From GCA-2401155 sp045047085 (lineage in GTDB: Bacteria; Pseudomonadota; Alphaproteobacteria; Rhizobiales; Rhizobiaceae): DNA of 64,000 bases. Location of the stretch: NCBI GenBank assembly GCA_045047085.1, contig JASFYT010000002.1, forward strand, positions 18,859-82,858, read 5' to 3'. Shown here piece after piece: positions 8,408 through 16,761 of the stretch (position 1 is its first letter; each line of letters opens with the position of its first letter). The position numbers were made by a program, and so were the translations under genes. A model generated the notes under the pieces. The model ran no database searches. It saw only the letters and a program-made list of their open reading frames with translations, and was not told where the DNA came from.

Positions 8408-9888
8408 TTGAGACCCACACAGCTATCCTACTCACTATGCTTGTTCCTGCCCTTGCGACAGTGACCAATTTGCTAATGCGCGACCGCGAGAATTTGCGCG
8501 ATGGCACTACCTTTGTTGCTGCCGTTGTCACTTTCATTCTGGTATTGATCATTCATGCCAATACGGGCGGTGCGCAAACCGATACCAATGTGCTCTTTAC
8601 CGTTATGCCCGGCCTGACTATGGCTTTCAATGTCGAACCGCTTGGACTGTTGTTTGCCACCATCGCCTCGGGCCTGTGGATCGTCACCCATATATTTGGC
8701 ATCGGATATATGCGTGGCAACAATGAAAAAAAACATGCACGCTTCTTTGCCTGTTTCTCATTTGCCATCGGTTCGGTAATGGGCATTGCCTTTGCGGCAA
8801 ACATGTTCACCCTGTTCATCTTCTACGAACTGCTGACGCTTTCCACCTATCCTCTGGTTGCTCACAAAGAAACCGAAGAAGCCAAGCGCGGAGCAAGAAC
8901 TTATCTTGGCATATTGATCGGCACTTCGATTGGCCTGCAATTGGTGGCTATAATCTGGACCTATCACATTGCCGGAACGCTCGATTTCAAGATCGGCGGA
9001 ATTCTGGATGGCAATATCTCCGGCCCATTGGTTGCCGTTCTTCTAGCGCTTTATGCCTTTGGCATTGGTAAAGCTGCACTGATGCCGTTCCACCGCTGGC
9101 TTCCTGCCGCCATGGTTGCACCCACGCCAGTGAGTGCGCTGCTTCATGCGGTTGCGGTCGTTAAAGCCGGTGTTTTCACCATGTTGAAAGTTGGCATCTA
9201 TATATTTGGCATCGATTTTCTGGCCAAGACCGGATCATCTGAATGGTTGATGTGGCTGGCAGCATTCTCCATTCTTGCGGCCTCTATCATCGCCATGACC
9301 AAGGACAACCTCAAAGCGCGGTTGGCCTATTCTACCGTCAGCCAACTTTCTTATATTACGCTCGGAATGGCGCTTGCCACTTCCATGGGTGCATTGGGCG
9401 GTGGCCTGCATATTGCCATGCATGCGATGGGGAAAATTACTCTTTTCATGTGTGCCGGTTCAATCTATGTGGCGACCCACAAAACCAATATCAGCGATAT
9501 GAAAGGCCTTGGCCGCGCCATGCCATTCACCTTTATTGCATTCCTGATTGGGGCAATCTCCATCATCGGCCTGCCACCGCTGGGTGGTTCATGGAGTAAA
9601 TATTTATTGATGGTGGGTGCCGCTGATAGCGGTCACAAAATTATGATTGCTGTATTGATGATAAGTTCGCTGTTGAACATTGCATATCTGTTGCCGCTGG
9701 TGGGTCGAGGATTTTTTCTACCAGCGCCGGGCAGCACTATGGCAACTCCGGTAAAAATGTCTGAAGCACCAATATTGGTGGTCCTGCCTCCAGTGTTTAC
9801 GGCAGTGGGCTGTATCGCATTGTTCTTTTATGCCGGTGATATACAGGAATTTCTCATGCCAATTGTTGCAAAAAGTTCAGGAGGATAA
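8404..9888 (+). CDS. Second NuoL/M/N-like antiporter subunit
   Basis: A 494-residue paralogue of mnhD in the same operon, overlapping it by four bases. The key residues of proton-pumping NuoL/M/N subunits are present: helix-5 glutamate in FIFYELLTLSTYPLVA, helix-7 lysine in GIGKAALMPFHRWLPAAM, helix-8 lysine in HAVAVVKAGVFTM, and RLAYSTVSQLSYITLGMA. The segment APTPVSALLHAVAVVKAG is closer to NuoL and MrpA than to MrpD. It may replace the N-terminal half of the missing large MrpA subunit. It ends with the AGGAGG ribosome site of the next gene overlapping its last codons. Confidence 0.88.
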   Translation: MIETHTAILLTMLVPALATVTNLLMRDRENLRDGTTFVAAVVTFILVLIIHANTGGAQTDTNVLFTVMPGLTMAFNVEPLGLLFATIASGLWIVTHIFGIGYMRGNNEKKHARFFACFSFAIGSVMGIAFAANMFTLFIFYELLTLSTYPLVAHKETEEAKRGARTYLGILIGTSIGLQLVAIIWTYHIAGTLDFKIGGILDGNISGPLVAVLLALYAFGIGKAALMPFHRWLPAAMVAPTPVSALLHAVAVVKAGVFTMLKVGIYIFGIDFLAKTGSSEWLMWLAAFSILAASIIAMTKDNLKARLAYSTVSQLSYITLGMALATSMGALGGGLHIAMHAMGKITLFMCAGSIYVATHKTNISDMKGLGRAMPFTFIAFLIGAISIIGLPPLGGSWSKYLLMVGAADSGHKIMIAVLMISSLLNIAYLLPLVGRGFFLPAPGSTMATPVKMSEAPILVVLPPVFTAVGCIALFFYAGDIQEFLMPIVAKSSGG

Positions 9889-9890
9889 TG

Positions 9891-10232
9891 ATGGCCAAAC
9901 AAACAAATCCTGAAACTCTCTCTTGGCTGGCGCGTAAGCTGTTGTGGGTAGACAAGCCCGGCAGTGCTGACAAATTGTATAAAATTCTGGCAGTGGTCTG
10001 CGGCCTGTTGTTGTTGTCTGAATTTACATTCCACAAACACGTCATTGTGGCGATAGAGCATATTCCGGGCTTTTACGGAATTTTTGGTTTTGTGATGTTT
10101 ACCGCCCTCATTCTGGTGGCGAAAATGTTGCGTACCATTATCAAACGGCCTGAAGATTATTACGCACCGAAGTCGATTGATACTGAAGAATATCCCGACG
10201 CTGAAACAGAAAGGCTCGATCATGATGCCTGA
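9891..10232 (+). CDS. Small two-helix membrane protein of unknown function in the antiporter operon
   Basis: A 113-residue protein with a charged N-terminus (PETLSWLARKLLWVDKPGSA). It has two probable helices (LYKILAVVCGLLLLSEFTF and FYGIFGFVMFTALILVAKML) and an acidic tail with RPEDYYAPKSIDTEEYPDAE. It is not one of the seven standard Mrp subunits, and I do not recognise a characterised family. Its position between two NuoL-type subunits, with coupled starts and stops, implies it is part of or assembles the same complex. An AGGAGG site at 9879-9884 is six bases from ATG 9891 and only three from ATG 9888, so the second is chosen. It overlaps the next gene by 11 bases. Confidence 0.82.
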   Translation: MAKQTNPETLSWLARKLLWVDKPGSADKLYKILAVVCGLLLLSEFTFHKHVIVAIEHIPGFYGIFGFVMFTALILVAKMLRTIIKRPEDYYAPKSIDTEEYPDAETERLDHDA

Positions 10233-11919
10233 ACAGTTTCCAATCGCGTTTTTATTCATCATCGCGGGCATTATCCTGCCGCTGGTTCCACAGGGTCGGC
10301 TGCGCGGTGCATTTACGTTACTGGTGCCCGTATTTGCCGCATGGCAATTATGGCAATTTGAACCGGGTATTTATGGTCAGATAGAATTTTTCGGTCTGCC
10401 GCTTGAAATGATGCGGCTGGATAAGCTTTCCACGATCTTCGGGCTGGTATTCTGCCTCGCTTCCTTCATTGGCAATCTCTACGCATGGCATATCCGTGAC
10501 ACAGTTCAACAGGTCGCCGCTCTGCTCTATGCAGGCTCTGCCATCGGTGCGGTTTTTGCAGGTGATCTGGTTACATTGTTCATATATTGGGAAGGTACAG
10601 CGCTTGCTTCCGTATTCCTGATTTGGGCGCGGCGCACGGAAGGTGCTTATTATACCGGGCTTCGTTATTTGATTGTTCAGGTTGGTTCAGGAGTTATCCT
10701 GCTGGCTGGTATCGTATTATTACACAGTGAAACCGGCTCGATTGCGTTTGAAAGAATGACCTTGGGCAGCTTGGCTACTTGGCTCATTTTTCTATCTTTC
10801 GGCATTAAATGCGCTTTCCCGTTGCTTCACAACTGGTTGCAGGATTCTTATCCCGCAGCGACCATCACTGGCACGGTTATCCTTTCTGCGTTCACAACCA
10901 AGCTTGCGGTTTATGCGTTGGCTCGTGGTTTTGCCGGCACCGAAATCCTGATTTATATCGGGGCGGTGATGACCCTCTTCCCAATCTTCTTTGCAGAAAT
11001 TGAAAATGATTTGCGCCGGGTACTGGCTTACAGCCTCAACAACCAATTGGGCTTTATGGTGGTCGGAATTGGTATTGGCACAGAGCTTTCACTAAACGGC
11101 ACCGCTGCTCATGCCTTCGCGCACATTCTCTATAAGGGCCTATTGTTCATGAGCGTGGGTGCGGTGATGTATCGGACTGGCACCGCAAAAGCATCTGAAC
11201 TTGGTGGGCTTTATCGTACCATGCCACTCACCGCCATGTGTTGTTTGGTGGGTGCGGCATCGATCTCTGCTTTCCCTCTGTTCTCGGGCTTCGTATCTAA
11301 ATCTCTCATTCTCGATGCTTCCGCCTCGAACGGTTATACGTTTGTTTGGATCGCATTGGTGTTTGCCTCGGCTGGCGTGCTTAGCCATTCGGGTATCAAG
11401 ATTCCATTCTTTGCATTCTTTGCCCATGATAGTGGCAAGCGCCCAAAAGAAGCACCGACCCATATGTTGATTGCGATGATTTTCACCGCATTCCTTTGCA
11501 TATTCATCGGGGTATATCCTGAACCTCTCTATGCGCTGCTTCCTTATCCGGTGGATTTCCAACCCTATACCACCAGCCATGTGGTGGGTCAGCTGCAACT
11601 CTTATTGTTTGCACTTCTAGCCTTTTGCGTATTGATGCGTACCGGCATTCATCCGCCGGAATTACGGGCGATCAATCTGGATAGCGACTGGACTTACCGC
11701 AAATTATTCCCGCAAATCATTGCAAAAACTGCGATGATTGTCGGAAGAATTTGGACAGCACAAAGCATATTCTGGCGCGGCAACTTCGATAAGGTTGTTG
11801 AGGGTTTCTACCGTTCCCACGGCCCGGAAGGCCGCATTGCGAGGGTATGGCCCACGGGTGCAATGGTGCTTTGGATTGCTATATTGCTTGGCGCAACGTT
11901 GGTCGTGAGTTTCTTTTAG
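10222..11919 (+). CDS. Third NuoL/M/N-like antiporter subunit
   Basis: A 565-residue membrane protein, last gene of the antiporter operon. It has the helix-5 glutamate (TLFIYWEGTALASVFLIW), helix-7 lysine (SFGIKCAFPLLHNWLQDSYP), helix-8 lysine (FTTKLAVYALARGF) and RRVLAYSLNNQLGFMVVGIG. A C-terminal extension (NLDSDWTYRKLFPQI, then VVEGFYRSHGPEGRIARVWP and a last helix) resembles the tail of MrpD/MbxH-like proteins. ATG 10222 or 10225 gives the natural N-terminus; the frame is open upstream to 10177 but that part overlaps the preceding gene. Its TAG overlaps the stop codon of the convergent P450 gene, and no terminator lies between them. Confidence 0.88.
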   Translation: MMPEQFPIAFLFIIAGIILPLVPQGRLRGAFTLLVPVFAAWQLWQFEPGIYGQIEFFGLPLEMMRLDKLSTIFGLVFCLASFIGNLYAWHIRDTVQQVAALLYAGSAIGAVFAGDLVTLFIYWEGTALASVFLIWARRTEGAYYTGLRYLIVQVGSGVILLAGIVLLHSETGSIAFERMTLGSLATWLIFLSFGIKCAFPLLHNWLQDSYPAATITGTVILSAFTTKLAVYALARGFAGTEILIYIGAVMTLFPIFFAEIENDLRRVLAYSLNNQLGFMVVGIGIGTELSLNGTAAHAFAHILYKGLLFMSVGAVMYRTGTAKASELGGLYRTMPLTAMCCLVGAASISAFPLFSGFVSKSLILDASASNGYTFVWIALVFASAGVLSHSGIKIPFFAFFAHDSGKRPKEAPTHMLIAMIFTAFLCIFIGVYPEPLYALLPYPVDFQPYTTSHVVGQLQLLLFALLAFCVLMRTGIHPPELRAINLDSDWTYRKLFPQIIAKTAMIVGRIWTAQSIFWRGNFDKVVEGFYRSHGPEGRIARVWPTGAMVLWIAILLGATLVVSFF

Positions 11920-13094
11920 GAATCCCATTCCAAGTTTAAACTCAACGGCCCGCGAAAGGCCCAGCCGCCGAATTTTGTTTGATCATCTGCCAGCCTTAGG
12001 CCTTTTAGGCGATCAAAAACCATGGGCAATGCTACATCTCCGATCAATGAACGGGACGCCCATGCACCGGCGCAAAAATGAGGTCCGGCGCCGAATGCTA
12101 TGCTTTTTGCGTTGTTTCTTGTGATGTCGAATTTGTCCCCGTCCGGAAAATAATCTTCGTCCCGATTGGCCGATCCGTACATAAAAAACAATCTGGTTTC
12201 AGGTTCAAGTTCGATGCCTCCGACCGAATGCTCTTTCGCGATACGCCGGGGCGACATACCGATGGGGGATATCCAGCGGGCAAACTCTTCAAATACCTGT
12301 TGCCATTTTACTTCACCTGCCAATACCATTTTAAGTTGTTCAGGGTTGGTGAGCAAAGCCCAGATGCAACCGGCAATGGCATCACGAGGTTCATTCTGCC
12401 CGCCGCTGATTGCCAGCTTAATGTTTGCTCTGATGCTTTCATCGGGCAGACCGGCAGCGAGCATAACATTTGCCAGACTTGGATTTGGATTTGGATTTGG
12501 ATTTTCTTTCGCACTGTCCAATATATAATCAATGGCTGTATCTATTTTGGCCGTTGCCGCATGACAGCGTGCCTCGACTTCTTGATCACCTGAATAATTT
12601 GATATGCCATCGATCATGGCTTGCGAACAGGCGTCCATTTCAGTGCTGGTGAAATTTGTCAGGCCGGTGATTGCCCGCAAGGCATCTCCGGAAAGCGGCA
12701 ATGCGTATTCTTTGCAAATATCAGCACGGCCTTTTCCAACCAAGCCATCAAGAATGAGTGTTGCATCAGTTTCAAAACTCACATTCCAATGATCGCGAAC
12801 AGTTTTGGGCGATACGGTTGGAAAAATTGCCTTGCGCTCAGCGGCGTGGGCGTCACCATCCTTACGCATCATGTTGTGGCCCATGAGGGTATTCATCAGG
12901 CCAGCGGGTTGGTGGGAAGAAAACACTTCAATGTTCTTTTCTGAAACCGCAATATCATCACGCCGCGTCATTAATACTGCATCGAGTTGCGGCACATAGC
13001 AGATCGGGGCCTCTGTGCGCATCTGTTTCAACACTGGATAAGGATCATGCCAGAAAGCTTCCATATCCACGTCAAAAACAGGTGCCTGTGTCAT
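11916..13094 (-). CDS. Cytochrome P450
   Basis: A 392-residue soluble bacterial P450. The heme-binding loop FGAGPHFCAGAW supplies the cysteine ligand (about residue 341). The ExxR helix is not obvious by eye. The I-helix segment is AISGGQNEPRDAI, with NEPRD where the acid-alcohol pair usually sits. The region near residue 200 contains an Asn-Pro dipeptide repeat encoded by a six-base tandem repeat. The substrate and redox partner are unknown and no ferredoxin is adjacent. The gene begins three bases after the stop of the glutathione reductase gene, so the two are probably cotranscribed. Its stop overlaps that of the convergent antiporter operon by three bases. Confidence 0.9.
   Translation of the reverse strand: MTQAPVFDVDMEAFWHDPYPVLKQMRTEAPICYVPQLDAVLMTRRDDIAVSEKNIEVFSSHQPAGLMNTLMGHNMMRKDGDAHAAERKAIFPTVSPKTVRDHWNVSFETDATLILDGLVGKGRADICKEYALPLSGDALRAITGLTNFTSTEMDACSQAMIDGISNYSGDQEVEARCHAATAKIDTAIDYILDSAKENPNPNPNPSLANVMLAAGLPDESIRANIKLAISGGQNEPRDAIAGCIWALLTNPEQLKMVLAGEVKWQQVFEEFARWISPIGMSPRRIAKEHSVGGIELEPETRLFFMYGSANRDEDYFPDGDKFDITRNNAKSIAFGAGPHFCAGAWASRSLIGDVALPMVFDRLKGLRLADDQTKFGGWAFRGPLSLNLEWDS
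12480..12505. repeat. Hexanucleotide microsatellite (GGATTT)n inside the P450 gene
   Basis: About four copies of GGATTT on the + strand, read on the minus strand as alternating Asn-Pro codons. Because the unit is six bases, copy-number change would keep the P450 frame. Confidence 0.9.
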
Positions 13095-13097
13095 GAT

Positions 13098-14489
13098 TTA
13101 ATCCGTTCGTTTGCCGTTTACCATCCGATAGCTTGGCTGATACATGGTCACCAGTTCTTCAGCGGCTGTTGGGTGGACTGCCATGGTGCGATCAAAATCT
13201 TCCTTGGTGGCACCCATTTTAATGGCAACACCTAAAGATTGCACCATTTCGCCAGCCCCATCGCCCATGATGTGAATGCCGACCACCGTTCCAGTTTTAC
13301 TATCTGCGATAATTTTCATCAACATTTTTTCAGTGCTGCCGGAAAGTGTATTTTTCATCGGCCTGAAATGAGCGCGATAGATATCGAGTTCAGGATATTT
13401 CTCAGCAGCCTGCTCTTCACTGAGCCCAATCGTTCCAATTTCTGGTTGGGAAAACACTGCGGTTGCAATCAAATCGTGGTCTGGACTTGTTGGAATTCCG
13501 CGATATTCAGTATCAATGAAACACATGGCTTCATGAATGGCCACCGGCGTCAATGCAACCCGGTCGGTCACATCGCCAAGCGCCCAAATATTATCCACGT
13601 TGGTTTTTGAATATGCGTCCACTTTGATGGATCCATTATCGGCCAGTTCTACGCCGGCTTTTTCCAGGCCAAGGTTTTTCGTTAGCGCAATCCGTCCAGT
13701 TGCTCGAAGCACCTGATCTACCGGAATTTCCTCACCGTCAGAAAGAAAAACCACCATGGAACCATCATCGGTACTCTCAACTTTCTCGATGGTCTGACCA
13801 CAAACAACGTGGATACCTCTATTGGTCATTTCCTCATGCAACAGGGTTCTGACATCCATATCAAAGCCACGCAAAATTTCTTCGCCTCGATAAACCAACG
13901 TTGTATTCGCGCCAAGCCCTGCGAAAATACAGGCAAATTCTACGGCGATATAACCACCGCCCTGCACAACGACATTTTTTGGCAATTCTTTTAGGTCGAA
14001 TACCTCATCAGAGGTAATGCAATGTTCCCAACCCGACATGTGCTCCAATCGGTTGGGGGTTCCACCGACTGCGATGATGATTCTTTCGGCTGTCACCACC
14101 CGGTCTTCATCAAGCAAACGGATTTCGTGTTTGCCTTCCAATACAGCGCGGGTATGGAACATCTGCGCACCAGCATTGGTCAGGCCTTTTTGGTAAAGCC
14201 CCTCCAGACGGTTAATCTCTTCGTCCTTACTGCCGATCAGGGTTGCCCAGTCAAACTTGCAATCTCCCACATCCCAGCCAAAGCCGCGGGCGGCTTCAAA
14301 ATCTGTGGCAAAATGGGATGCGTAAACCAGTAATTTTTTGGGAACACAACCACGAATGACGCAAGTACCGCCATATCGAAATTCCTCGGCAATGGCGACC
14401 TTTTTACCAAGTGATGCTGCTATTCTGGCGGAACGCACGCCGCCAGAGCCGCCGCCAATTACAAATAGGTCATAATCATACTGGCTCAT
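13098..14489 (-). CDS. gor: Glutathione-disulfide reductase
   Basis: A 463-residue FAD/NADPH disulfide reductase that regenerates glutathione in the cytoplasm. The N-terminal FAD motif is GGGSGGVRSARIAASLG, and the redox disulfide lies in GGTCVIRGCVPKKL (Cys43 and Cys48). The second nucleotide-binding region is VVVQGGGYIAVEFACIFAGL, and the C-terminal HPTAAEELV carries the His-Glu pair of the family. RGCVPKK separates glutathione reductases from lipoamide dehydrogenases. The NADPH motif is GGGYIAVE rather than the more common GSGYIAVE-type sequence. The length is standard. The P450 gene follows by three bases. Confidence 0.93.
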   Translation of the reverse strand: MSQYDYDLFVIGGGSGGVRSARIAASLGKKVAIAEEFRYGGTCVIRGCVPKKLLVYASHFATDFEAARGFGWDVGDCKFDWATLIGSKDEEINRLEGLYQKGLTNAGAQMFHTRAVLEGKHEIRLLDEDRVVTAERIIIAVGGTPNRLEHMSGWEHCITSDEVFDLKELPKNVVVQGGGYIAVEFACIFAGLGANTTLVYRGEEILRGFDMDVRTLLHEEMTNRGIHVVCGQTIEKVESTDDGSMVVFLSDGEEIPVDQVLRATGRIALTKNLGLEKAGVELADNGSIKVDAYSKTNVDNIWALGDVTDRVALTPVAIHEAMCFIDTEYRGIPTSPDHDLIATAVFSQPEIGTIGLSEEQAAEKYPELDIYRAHFRPMKNTLSGSTEKMLMKIIADSKTGTVVGIHIMGDGAGEMVQSLGVAIKMGATKEDFDRTMAVHPTAAEELVTMYQPSYRMVNGKRTD

Positions 14490-14547
14490 TGCAGGAGCTC
14501 CAAAAATCTGAGGTCAGGTCAAAAGGACCCAAAGAAATTGTAAAAAT

Positions 14548-15117
14548 CTATTCGGTTGGCTGTTCTGCAGGTTTTTTGGCTGTCTTTTCATCAAATTCCC
14601 GTAACTTTGTACCAATCGCCTGGCTCAAATCACGCCTCAAACCAGAGCCCCACGTTTGTGATGCCTCTTTGATCTGCCGCTCAATGATTGGCGCTTCGGA
14701 AAGCAACTTTTTTCCGGTATCCGAGCCATAAAAATCGGCGATTGCTTTGAGTTCTTCCTCCGAAAATACTTTGGCATAAATTGCTGCAACTTCGTTTTCC
14801 AAATCACCACGGCGTGGTGCAAGAGCGATAGATGCATCATCTACGATATCGCTGATAGTTGCAGCAATATCTGGCCGACGTGAAATTAGCTGAGATTTCG
14901 CCTGTTCCGCCATAACGGGCAGAATATTATCAAGCGGTGCAGAAGTTCCTGTAGCAGAAATAGCTGCCTTTGCTGCATCCAAATGGGATTGGCTTGATTC
15001 CTGAGCATTAGATGATGCAAGGGAAATCAAAAGTACTGGAGCAGCAATTGCTACGCATTTTGCCAGTCCACTGAGCGCGCCAGATATATCGCTGAAGGGC
15101 GAAATTGTAAGTTTCAT
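14548..15117 (-). CDS. Exported DUF2059 domain protein
   Basis: A 189-residue secreted protein. Residues 1-38 form a signal peptide (CVAIAAPVLLISLASSNAQE). The DUF2059 core is recognised by FSEEELKAIADFYGSDTGKK followed by LLSEAPIIE, the family's most conserved block. The function is unknown; in Rhizobiales the gene is commonly found between rpiA and gor, as here. It probably shares a transcript with rpiA upstream (107 bases between) and gor downstream (58 bases between). Confidence 0.85.
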   Translation of the reverse strand: MKLTISPFSDISGALSGLAKCVAIAAPVLLISLASSNAQESSQSHLDAAKAAISATGTSAPLDNILPVMAEQAKSQLISRRPDIAATISDIVDDASIALAPRRGDLENEVAAIYAKVFSEEELKAIADFYGSDTGKKLLSEAPIIERQIKEASQTWGSGLRRDLSQAIGTKLREFDEKTAKKPAEQPTE

Positions 15118-15224
15118 GAATGGTTCTCCAAATGTGTTTTGGCTTTGGCCAATAAGTTGTGATCAGTATTAGTGTATTTGCTGGCGATGTCCAAATCCGC
15201 CGCCGTCCGGTCCATACTCCAGCC

Positions 15225-15923
15225 CTACTTTGGCTTATTCGTTAAATGGGTTATTCCATCTTTGCCTGCAATGAACACCTGACTGGCTATTGAAAGAAAT
15301 AGCCCGTGTTGCACCACGCCTGGAACCTCTAACAAGCTTTCAGAGACTTCATTTGGGTTGGGAATGCGGCCAAAGAATGTATCCAAAATAAAATGTCCGC
15401 CATCCGTCACGAAAGGTTTGCTATCTTTCATTCGAAGAACGACCGTTCCCTGAGGGTTAATACTATTCAAAATTGCATCCACCGCAATGGTTGTTGCGTT
15501 CAGGCCAAAAGGGTTCACCTCTACTGGCAGTGGGAACTCTCCAAGCACGGGCACCAGTTTTGAACTGTCGGCAATCACGATCATTTCGCGGGAGGCAAAA
15601 GCAACAATCTTTTCCCGCAACAATGCTCCACCGCCGCCCTTGATCAAATTGAGATCATTGTCGACCTCGTCTGCACCATCAATGGTCAAATCAAGTTGTG
15701 GCGTTTCTTCAAGGGTTGTCAGAGGAACAGACAATTCACGGCATAATGCTGCAGTTTTTTCCGAGGTAGGAACTCCGATGATCGAAAGACCATCAGATAT
15801 TTTTTCAGCCAAAAGGCGCACAAATTCATCTGCTGTGGAACCAGTGCCAATACCAAGCTTCATTCCGTCTTCAACCAATGTAAGGGCTGCACCTGCTGCT
15901 TCAATTTTTAAATTCCGGCTCAT
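15225..15923 (-). CDS. rpiA: Ribose-5-phosphate isomerase A
   Basis: A 232-residue enzyme interconverting ribose 5-phosphate and ribulose 5-phosphate in the pentose phosphate pathway. Conserved motifs are GIGTGSTADEFVRLLAEK, TIDGADEVD, LIKGGGGALLREKI and VEVNPFG, covering the phosphate site and catalytic Asp/Glu/Lys residues. The length is typical. It is divergent from gph, sharing about 170 bases of promoter region. Confidence 0.95.
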   Translation of the reverse strand: MSRNLKIEAAGAALTLVEDGMKLGIGTGSTADEFVRLLAEKISDGLSIIGVPTSEKTAALCRELSVPLTTLEETPQLDLTIDGADEVDNDLNLIKGGGGALLREKIVAFASREMIVIADSSKLVPVLGEFPLPVEVNPFGLNATTIAVDAILNSINPQGTVVLRMKDSKPFVTDGGHFILDTFFGRIPNPNEVSESLLEVPGVVQHGLFLSIASQVFIAGKDGITHLTNKPK

Positions 15924-16092
15924 GGTCTGGACCTTATATATTCCTGCAATATTCTATTGAATTTCTATGCCAATAAGGCCCAATAAATCAAGCTATTACG
16001 GCTTTATTCCCTGCAAAATCATTCCTTTCTTGCCTTCAAGGTTTCACGGGGCTAAACCCGTGGTATTATAATCGTTTACGGACTCAATCTTC
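15924..16092. promoter_or_regulatory. Divergent rpiA/gph promoter region with a hairpin
   Basis: A short inverted repeat (CACGGG at 16045-16050 and CCCGTG at 16057-16062) is followed by TATTATAAT, which could be the -10 element of gph. No known regulator site was recognised. Confidence 0.35.
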
Positions 16093-16758
16093 ATGACATC
16101 TCCAACAATTGTGTTTGATTTGGATGGCACGCTTGCCGATACCATCCACGATCTAATTCCGGCATTGAACCGGACGACGGAAGTGTGCGGTCTCGACCCA
16201 ATTGCCATATCGGATGTTGGGCATGTGGTAGGCCATGGGGCCAAAGCGATGATTAAAAAAGCTTTTACGTTTCATAACCGTGAATTGCCGGACGATATGT
16301 TGGACGAATTATTTGCCAATTTTCTGTTAGACTATGAAGAGAATATCTGTGTCGATACGGTATTATTTGACGGTGTTCTGGATTCTCTTTCAGCGTTCGA
16401 GCAAGACGGCTGGAATCTGGCTGTCTGCACCAACAAATCCGAAGGTCTAGCAATAAAATTACTCAAAAAACTTGAGATATTTGACCGTTTTTTAGCTGTA
16501 ACCGGTGGTGATACGTTTGCTATTCGAAAGCCAGATCCCGCACATATTATCAAAACCATCGAAATGGCCGGTGGTCGGGCAGGTGCGGCCATTATGGTAG
16601 GTGATTCAAGCACCGATATTAACGGCGCAAAATCAGGTAACATACCAGTTGTTGCCGTGAACTTTGGTTATGCAGATACGCCGGTAGAAGAATTATCTCC
16701 AGACCGGATTATCTCCCATTACAAAGAACTGAAAGACGCGGTTGTGGGCTTGATTTAG
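16093..16758 (+). CDS. gph: Phosphoglycolate phosphatase (HAD family)
   Basis: A 221-residue HAD hydrolase. Motif I is VFDLDGTLADT (nucleophile Asp9), motif II the threonine of VCTNKS, motif III around KPDPAHI, and motif IV MVGDSSTDINGAKS. The cap domain is of the phosphoglycolate phosphatase type. It removes 2-phosphoglycolate formed by DNA repair or Rubisco oxygenation. It ends three bases before the convergent GGDEF-EAL gene. Assignment as Gph rather than another HAD phosphatase is by length and cap sequence. Confidence 0.83.
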   Translation: MTSPTIVFDLDGTLADTIHDLIPALNRTTEVCGLDPIAISDVGHVVGHGAKAMIKKAFTFHNRELPDDMLDELFANFLLDYEENICVDTVLFDGVLDSLSAFEQDGWNLAVCTNKSEGLAIKLLKKLEIFDRFLAVTGGDTFAIRKPDPAHIIKTIEMAGGRAGAAIMVGDSSTDINGAKSGNIPVVAVNFGYADTPVEELSPDRIISHYKELKDAVVGLI

Positions 16759-16761
16759 TCG

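Noticed and set aside
4328..11919. Reading the antiporter cluster as respiratory complex I (nuo)
   Set aside because: Subunits E, F, G and B with MnhG and MnhB signatures are Mrp-specific, and no nuoA-J, nuoH or hydrophilic-arm genes are present.
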